The notes under the pieces: generated by a model
The model's database searches: none
Told to the model about the DNA's origin: nothing
The model's input: only the letters and a program-made list of their open reading frames with translations
In this document: positions 58,604 through 64,000 of the stretch, one piece after another
Numbering within the stretch: position 1 is the first letter of the stretch
Layout: each line of letters starts with the position of its first letter
Made by a program: the position numbers and the translations under genes
Assembly: GCA_902592445.1 (NCBI GenBank)
Contig: CACJEN010000002.1
Span: 62,001-126,000, forward strand
DNA from: an uncultured Pelagibacteraceae bacterium
Lineage (GTDB): Bacteria; Pseudomonadota; Alphaproteobacteria; Pelagibacterales; Pelagibacteraceae
DNA: 64,000 nucleotides
Direction: 5' to 3'

Positions 58604-60796
58604 TTAGTTTTCCATATAACTCTTTAACCAATATTTATGTGTCTTTGATAATTCTTCAATAGGTAAATTAATCTCTTCATTAAAACTTAAGATTTTATCC
58701 TCAATTAGTCCTAAATTATCATAATGGACTGAATTTTTCTCCAATAAATCGTTAACTTTTTTAATATTTGTTTTTTCAATTTCTATTATATATCTGCCCT
58801 GATCTTCACTAAAGAAATACTCAAATTTATTTATTAAGTCTTTAAATGGGTTAATTTTAATTCCTTTTTGACCTTTGATACACATTTTAGTCACAGCTAC
58901 TAAAATTCCTCCTAAAGAAACATCATGGCAAGATTGAATTAAGTTTTTATTAATTAAATTTAATAATGTTTCACCAATATTTTTTTCATTAAACAGGTTA
59001 ATACTTGGCGGTGGACCTTTTTTTTCCAATAAAATATTTCTTGCAAATATACTTTGATCTAAATGTCCCTCAGTTTTACCAATCACATAAACAACATTTC
59101 CTGACTTTTTAAAATCCATTGTAATCATTTTTTGATAATCTTTAATTAAACCTACTCCTCCTATTGCAGGTGTTGGTTTAATACCTTTATCTTTTGTCTC
59201 GTTGTAAAAAGATACGTTTCCAGAGACGACTGGAAAATCTAAATACTTACTAGCTTCAGTTATTCCTTCTACACATTCAACAAATTCACCCATATTTTTT
59301 TCTTTTTCTGGGTTACCAAAGTTTAAACAATTTGTAATAGCTAATGGTTTTGCACCTACAGAAATAAGATTTCTCCAACTTTCGCATACAATTTGTTTTC
59401 CTCCAGTTAAAGGATGAGAAAAACAGTATGATGCAGAAGAGTCTACTGATGCAGCTACTGCTTTTGAAGTACCATGAACTCTTACTACTCCAGCATCACC
59501 GCCTGGTTTTTGTATTGTATCACCCATAACAGTATGATCGTACTGATCCCAAATCCACCTTTTATCAGCAACATTTGGACTACATAAAATTTTATTTAAA
59601 CAATCTGATAATTTTAAAGATTTAAATTGTTGTTTATCAAATTTTAATTTTTGTGGTAATTTTGTTTTTTTCCATTTTCTGTCGTAGATCGGAGCATCCT
59701 CTGCAAGAAAATCAATAGGTATAGATGCAACATTTTTATCATTAAATAACAAATCTATTTTTTTTGAATTAGTTGTTTTTCCTATGACAGCAAAATCTAA
59801 GTTCCATTTATCAAATATTTTTTTTGCATATTCTTCTTTACCATTTTCTAAAACAATCAACATCCTTTCCTGACTTTCTGAAAGCATAATTTCATAGGGT
59901 GTCATTTTTTCTTCTCTACAAGGAACTTTGTTTAAATTTAATTCAATTCCTAATTTACCTTTTGATGCCATTTCGACACTAGAAGATGTTAAACCTGCCG
60001 CTCCCATATCTTGAATTGCAATTATCGAGTTGTCAGCCATAAGTTCAAGGCATGCTTCTAACAACAGCTTTTCTGTAAATGGATCACCAACTTGAACGGT
60101 TGGTTTTTTTTCCTCTATTTCATCGTCAAAAGTTGCCGAAGCCATACTAGCTCCATGTATTCCATCTCTACCAGTTTTAGATCCAACATAAATTACGGGC
60201 TTATCTATACCCGCAGCTTTTGAATAAAATATTTTATTTTTATTTACCAAGCCTAAAGTCATTGCATTTACTAATATATTTCCATTATAACTCTCATCAA
60301 AAGAAGTTTGTCCTGCAACTGTAGGGACACCAATACAATTTCCGTATCCACCAATACCTTTAACCACTCCTCTTAGTAAGTTTTTAGTTTTTTTATGTTG
60401 TGGAGATCCAAAATGAATTGAATTTAAATTTGCAATAGGTCTCGCGCCCATAGTAAAAACATCGCGCATAATTCCACCAACGCCAGTTGCTGCTCCTTGA
60501 TATGGTTCAATAAAAGATGGGTGATTATGACTTTCTATTTTAAAAACAATTGCATCTTCATCTCCAATATCTATTACACCTGCATTTTCACCTGGTCCTT
60601 GTATGACTTGCTTACCTTTTGTATGAAGCTTTTTAAGATGTTTTCTTGAGGATTTATATGAACAATGCTCATTCCACATTGCAGAAAATATTGCAAGCTC
60701 AGTAATATTTGGCACTCTTTTTAAAAGATCACAAATTTTTTTGTATTCATCTTTTTTTAATCCGTGCTCAACTGCAATTTTTTCATTAACTTCCAT
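58604..60796 (-). CDS. purL: Phosphoribosylformylglycinamidine synthase subunit PurL (small type)
   Basis: A 730-residue small-type PurL, as expected when PurQ and PurS are separate. Two repeated PurM-like halves are visible: '[28 protein letters not shown]' in the first, and '[20 protein letters not shown]' with '[17 protein letters not shown]' in the second. It uses ammonia from PurQ to form FGAM from FGAR and ATP. Its start overlaps the purQ stop by one base. Gene order purB-purC-purS-purQ-purL is a typical alphaproteobacterial purine cluster. Confidence 0.96.
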   Translation of the reverse strand: MEVNEKIAVEHGLKKDEYKKICDLLKRVPNITELAIFSAMWNEHCSYKSSRKHLKKLHTKGKQVIQGPGENAGVIDIGDEDAIVFKIESHNHPSFIEPYQGAATGVGGIMRDVFTMGARPIANLNSIHFGSPQHKKTKNLLRGVVKGIGGYGNCIGVPTVAGQTSFDESYNGNILVNAMTLGLVNKNKIFYSKAAGIDKPVIYVGSKTGRDGIHGASMASATFDDEIEEKKPTVQVGDPFTEKLLLEACLELMADNSIIAIQDMGAAGLTSSSVEMASKGKLGIELNLNKVPCREEKMTPYEIMLSESQERMLIVLENGKEEYAKKIFDKWNLDFAVIGKTTNSKKIDLLFNDKNVASIPIDFLAEDAPIYDRKWKKTKLPQKLKFDKQQFKSLKLSDCLNKILCSPNVADKRWIWDQYDHTVMGDTIQKPGGDAGVVRVHGTSKAVAASVDSSASYCFSHPLTGGKQIVCESWRNLISVGAKPLAITNCLNFGNPEKEKNMGEFVECVEGITEASKYLDFPVVSGNVSFYNETKDKGIKPTPAIGGVGLIKDYQKMITMDFKKSGNVVYVIGKTEGHLDQSIFARNILLEKKGPPPSINLFNEKNIGETLLNLINKNLIQSCHDVSLGGILVAVTKMCIKGQKGIKINPFKDLINKFEYFFSEDQGRYIIEIEKTNIKKVNDLLEKNSVHYDNLGLIEDKILSFNEEINLPIEELSKTHKYWLKSYMEN

Positions 60797-61479
60797 TAAT
60801 TTAAATTACGCAATAAATTTTCAAAAAATAATGATCCATCTTCACCAGATAAATATTTATCTATCATTCTTTCAGGGTGGGGCATCATACCCAAGACATT
60901 CTTGTTACTATTAAATATCCCAGCTATATTTTTTATTGCTCCATTAGGATTATTTTCATCACCTTCCTCACCATGGTCATTGCAATAAGTAACAGCTATT
61001 TGATTATTATCTTCTAAAGATTTAATCTCATCATTAGAGCAAAAATAATTTCCTTCATTATGAGCTATGTGTAGTTCTAGTATATCTTTTTTAATATCTT
61101 TGAAGTATTTATTTTTCTTATCTTTAACTTTTACAAATACATTTTTACAAATAAAATTTAGATATTTATTTTGTTGAAGAATACCAGGTAATAAGCCAGT
61201 TTCTGTTAAAATTTGAAAACCGTTACATATACCCAAAACTAAGCCACCTGAGTTTGCAAAATCTATAACAGATTTAATTATTTTTGATTTTGAAGCTATA
61301 CTTCCACATCTTAAATAATCACCGTATGAAAATCCTCCTGGTAAAACAATTAAATCACTTTTTGGTATTGAATTGTCATTATGCCAGATCATTTGGTTTT
61401 TAAAACCAAACTTTCTAAGTGCTACATCCATATCTCTGTCACAATTTGACCCTGGAAAAATTATGACTGAGGACTTCAT
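60796..61479 (-). CDS. purQ: Phosphoribosylformylglycinamidine synthase glutaminase subunit PurQ
   Basis: A 227-residue class I glutamine amidotransferase. The nucleophile is in '[20 protein letters not shown]', and the His-Glu pair is in '[11 protein letters not shown]'. The N-terminal '[17 protein letters not shown]' and '[15 protein letters not shown]' are PurQ signatures. It hydrolyses glutamine and channels ammonia to PurL, with PurS as bridge. There are 3 bases between purS and purQ. Confidence 0.96.
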   Translation of the reverse strand: MKSSVIIFPGSNCDRDMDVALRKFGFKNQMIWHNDNSIPKSDLIVLPGGFSYGDYLRCGSIASKSKIIKSVIDFANSGGLVLGICNGFQILTETGLLPGILQQNKYLNFICKNVFVKVKDKKNKYFKDIKKDILELHIAHNEGNYFCSNDEIKSLEDNNQIAVTYCNDHGEEGDENNPNGAIKNIAGIFNSNKNVLGMMPHPERMIDKYLSGEDGSLFFENLLRNLN

Positions 61480-61482
61480 TTT

Positions 61483-61716
61483 TTAAAGTATTTTATAATC
61501 CTCAATAACTAGATTAGCTAAAAGTTTTTTACACATATCCTCAACCTGCAATTTTGCTTTAGCTTCATCATTTTCATTAACATTTATTTCAAAGAATTTA
61601 CCCTGTCGAACGTCATCGACATTATTAAAATTCATACCATTCAAAGTTTGCTGTATAGCTTTACCTTGGGGATCAAGCACTCCATTTTTAAGAGTAACTA
61701 CAACTTTTATTATCAT
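61483..61716 (-). CDS. purS: Phosphoribosylformylglycinamidine synthase subunit PurS
   Basis: A 77-residue PurS. 'KVVVTLKNGVLDPQGKAIQQTLNGMNF' and 'VDDVRQGKFFEINVN' are the family's two halves. It is the small bridging subunit of the three-part FGAM synthase complex in bacteria with short PurL. It overlaps the purC stop by one base. Confidence 0.95.
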   Translation of the reverse strand: MIIKVVVTLKNGVLDPQGKAIQQTLNGMNFNNVDDVRQGKFFEINVNENDEAKAKLQVEDMCKKLLANLVIEDYKIL

Positions 61717-62501
61717 TATTTCTTTTTAAATTTTACTGCTTTCGGTTTGCTATATTTTAATGGTCTAATGTTAGATTGTTCATGGAGTATATCTAATCTT
61801 CTAGCAACTTCTTGATAACCTTCAACTAAATTTCCTAAGTCTTTTCTAAATCTATCTTTATCTAATTTCTTATCAGTGGTTGCATCCCACAATCTACAAG
61901 TGTCAGGACTAATTTCGTCTGCTAAAATAATATCTTTTTTTCCATTTTTTTCTAATCTTCCAAATTCAACTTTAAAATCAACCAATTTAATACCGACACC
62001 TCTAAACATGCCTTGAAGAAAATCATTTATCCTTGCTAATTCGTTATTCACAAAATCAATTTCAAAATCATCCATCCATTTAAATGTCATGATATGTTCT
62101 TTACTGATAAGTGGGTCACCCAATTCATCATTTTTTAAACAATATTCAACGAGCGGATATTCAAGGACTGTTCCGTCTTCAATACCTAGTCTTTTAGTTA
62201 ATGAACCAGTTGCTATATTTCTTACAATAAATTCTATTGGAATTATCTCAACATGTTGAATTAGCTGCTCTCTCATATTAAGACGTTTTACTAAGTGATT
62301 TTTAATTCCTACTTGATTTAAATTTGTAAGAATATGTTCTGAAATTCTATTATTTAAAATTCCTTTACCATCTATTACATCTTTTTTTTGGTTGTTAAAA
62401 GCCGTAGCATCATCTTTGAAGTGCTGGATGACTAGGTTTTTATCACTCGTTGCAAAAATTATTTTTGCTTTACCTTCGTATAATTTTTTTCCTTTTTTCA
62501 T
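61716..62501 (-). CDS. purC: Phosphoribosylaminoimidazole-succinocarboxamide synthase
   Basis: A 261-residue SAICAR synthetase. 'KLYEGKAKIIFATSDKNLVIQHFKDDATAFN' is the ATP-binding start, 'PIEFIVRNIATGSLTKRLG' the central signature, and 'LADEISPDTCRLWD' the metal-binding segment. It ligates aspartate to CAIR. It is slightly longer at the C-terminus than E. coli PurC (237), as in other alphaproteobacteria. It overlaps purB by one base. Confidence 0.96.
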   Translation of the reverse strand: MKKGKKLYEGKAKIIFATSDKNLVIQHFKDDATAFNNQKKDVIDGKGILNNRISEHILTNLNQVGIKNHLVKRLNMREQLIQHVEIIPIEFIVRNIATGSLTKRLGIEDGTVLEYPLVEYCLKNDELGDPLISKEHIMTFKWMDDFEIDFVNNELARINDFLQGMFRGVGIKLVDFKVEFGRLEKNGKKDIILADEISPDTCRLWDATTDKKLDKDRFRKDLGNLVEGYQEVARRLDILHEQSNIRPLKYSKPKAVKFKKK

Positions 62502-63793
62502 TATTTAAAAACTCTATTAAATATATAACTTATATTTTTAAAATGTTTAGAATATGTAAATATTTTATTAATTTTGTTTTCAGAAATTTTTTCGGTAATT
62601 CTTTTATCTTTTTTAACAAGATCAATTAAATTTATATTTTTTGAGAAACTAGATTTTGCGTGTCCTTGGACTAACCTATAAGCCTTCTCTCTTTGCATTC
62701 CAGATTTAGTTAATTCAAGCATTAGTTCTTGAGAAAACACCAATCCTTTTGTAAAATTTAAATTTTCTAACATTTTCTTTGGATAAACTATCATTTTATC
62801 TAAAATATTAGCCAATCTAACAAGTGCGAAATCTAGAGTTATATTTGCATCGGGGCCTATATTTCTTTCAACACTTGAGTGCGAAATATCTCTTTCATGC
62901 CAAAGAGCAATATTTTCTAGAGCAGGGACTACATAACTTCTAACCATTCTCGCTAAGCCAGTTAAATTTTCACTTAATATTGGATTTTTTTTATGAGGCA
63001 TTGCTGAAGACCCTTTCTGATCTTTAGAAAAAAATTCTTGTAATTCATAAACCTCTGATCTTTGAAGATGACGTATTTCTGTAGCAACTCTCTCAACAGA
63101 GCCTGCAATAATACCTAATATTGCAAAATAATGTGCATGTCGATCTCTTGGAATAATTTGCGTTGATATAGGTTCAGGTTTGAGTTTTAATTTTTTTGCT
63201 ACATACATTTCTATTTTTGGATCTATATTTGCAAAAGTTCCAACTGCTCCTGAAATAGCGCAAGTTGATATTTCCTCGATCGCATCCTTAAGTCTTTTTT
63301 TATTACGTTTAAACTCTTCGTAAAAAGATGCCAATTTCAGTCCAAATGTTATTGGTTCAGCATGAATACCGTGGCTTCTACCAATACAAGGTGTCATCTT
63401 ATATTTTTTTGCTTGTTTTTTTAAAACTGATAAAATTTTATCTATATCGTTTAATAATATATTTCCTGATTGAACTAATTGTATATTAAAACTTGTGTCT
63501 AAAACATCAGACGAGGTCATTCCTTGATGAAGGTATCTTGCTTTAATTCCAGCCTGTTCGGTAATTGATGTTAAAAACGCAATAACATCATGTTTTACTT
63601 TTGCTTCAATATCATGAATTCTTTTGACTTTAATTTTGCCTTTTCTTTTAACAATTGAAGCTACACCTCTTGGAATTATTTTGTATTTTTCCATTGCTTC
63701 TGCTGCTGCAATTTCAACATCAAGCCAAATTTTATATTTGTTTTCCTCTGACCAAATATTGACTAATTCTTTTCTTGAATATCGAGATATCAT
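62501..63793 (-). CDS. purB: Adenylosuccinate lyase
   Basis: A 430-residue fumarase/aspartase-fold lyase. The signature loop 'GSSAMPHKKNPILSENLTGL' carries the catalytic Ser region, with 'GMTSSDVLDTSFNIQL' and 'GRSHGIHAEPITFGLKL' (catalytic His) also present. It releases fumarate from SAICAR and adenylosuccinate. Its ATG overlaps the stop of the upstream methionine aminopeptidase-like gene (TAATG), so that gene may be part of the same transcript. Confidence 0.96.
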   Translation of the reverse strand: MISRYSRKELVNIWSEENKYKIWLDVEIAAAEAMEKYKIIPRGVASIVKRKGKIKVKRIHDIEAKVKHDVIAFLTSITEQAGIKARYLHQGMTSSDVLDTSFNIQLVQSGNILLNDIDKILSVLKKQAKKYKMTPCIGRSHGIHAEPITFGLKLASFYEEFKRNKKRLKDAIEEISTCAISGAVGTFANIDPKIEMYVAKKLKLKPEPISTQIIPRDRHAHYFAILGIIAGSVERVATEIRHLQRSEVYELQEFFSKDQKGSSAMPHKKNPILSENLTGLARMVRSYVVPALENIALWHERDISHSSVERNIGPDANITLDFALVRLANILDKMIVYPKKMLENLNFTKGLVFSQELMLELTKSGMQREKAYRLVQGHAKSSFSKNINLIDLVKKDKRITEKISENKINKIFTYSKHFKNISYIFNRVFK

Positions 63794-64000
63794 TAAATTT
63801 TATATGGAGGCCTTTTATAACCTTTAACAGATTCTGTAAAAATTTCATAAGAATCCTCTGTAATTCCTATTGTATGTTCAAATTGTGCTGATAATGATTT
63901 ATCTTTTGTGACTGCTGTCCACCCATCATTTAAAACTTTTACATCATATTTACCATCATTAATCATTGGTTCAATTGTGAAAGTCATTCCTGGTCTTAAT
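63793..64000 (-). CDS. map: Methionine aminopeptidase type I, C-terminal end (partial)
   Basis: The minus-strand frame continues past the right window edge; about 68 residues are visible. 'LRPGMTFTIEPMINDG' contains the metal-ligand Glu, and 'GWTAVTKDKSLSAQFEHTIGITEDSYEIFT' contains the second Glu (Q-F-E-H-T), both diagnostic of MAP. The internal Met at 63987 is not the start. The enzyme removes the initiator Met from nascent proteins and needs two divalent metals. Confidence 0.88.
   Translation of the reverse strand, partial: LRPGMTFTIEPMINDGKYDVKVLNDGWTAVTKDKSLSAQFEHTIGITEDSYEIFTESVKGYKRPPYKI

Noticed and set aside
1-64000. tRNA, rRNA, insertion sequence, prophage or integrated island
   Set aside because: No cloverleaf with CCA-adjacent GTTCGA-type T-loop in the gaps, no transposase or integrase protein in the ORF track, and no abrupt composition shift was noticed.

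Overview
The window looks like a piece of a streamlined SAR11 (Candidatus Pelagibacter-type) alphaproteobacterial genome. The DNA is very AT-rich, proteins are rich in Lys/Asn/Ile, genes abut or overlap, and no gene-free stretch reaches 300 bases (the longest, between manB and nrdA, is 158). Transport is dominated by high-affinity periplasmic binding-protein systems (ABC and TRAP), and the gene set (class II DAHP synthase, citramalate synthase, methylcitrate cycle, betaine-type ABC transporter, SAR11-style autotransporter) fits that group. I saw no rRNA, tRNA, CRISPR array, insertion sequence, integrase or phage gene. The assignment to SAR11 is inference from style and content; I could not run a search.

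Layout. 1-2518: end of an aminopropyltransferase-like gene, then a polar amino acid ABC transporter (binding protein plus two permeases, no ATPase nearby). 2515-7271: MATE exporter, a small envelope/LPS cluster (DUF6165-like, GT9, GT4), a 4-TM protein and a thioredoxin-like protein. 7289-10487: gamma-carbonic anhydrase, a flavin-binding PNPOx-like protein, a 3-hydroxyisobutyrate-dehydrogenase-family reductase and an MFS carrier, packed with 8- and 17-bp divergent gaps. 10531-11049: rpoZ. 11105-19006: a betaine/TMAO-type ABC transporter (binding protein, double-length fused permease, divergent ATPase) interleaved with a DMSO/TMAO-reductase-family molybdoenzyme and a GcvT-like folate methyltransferase. 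This is the most promising candidate for an unusual functional system, with a three-copy 19-bp-spaced repeat ahead of the binding-protein gene.

18999-26893: two DMT exporters, an iron alcohol dehydrogenase-amidase-DMT-homocysteine methyltransferase operon, a CitE-like lyase followed by enolase, and a DUF2061 protein. 26989-37077: a TRAP carboxylate transporter operon ending in a crotonase-fold protein and a class III CoA-transferase, faced by a YdiJ-like FAD/Fe-S dehydrogenase and a mandelate-racemase-family enzyme, then serine-glyoxylate aminotransferase. Together these read as an uptake and CoA-dependent catabolic block for organic acids.

37184-55066 is mostly core metabolism: phosphomannomutase/phosphoglucomutase, class I ribonucleotide reductase nrdAB (with a candidate NrdR box pair), a HAD phosphatase-prpDBC operon, a free-standing GlmU acetyltransferase domain with glmS, class II DAHP synthase, nadE, cysS, cimA, trmJ and rpsD. 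55175-58030 is a surface autotransporter with a discoidin-like domain and three near-identical Ig-like repeats. 58032-64000 is a purine operon (map end, purB, purC, purS, purQ, purL) ending in bolA and grxD.
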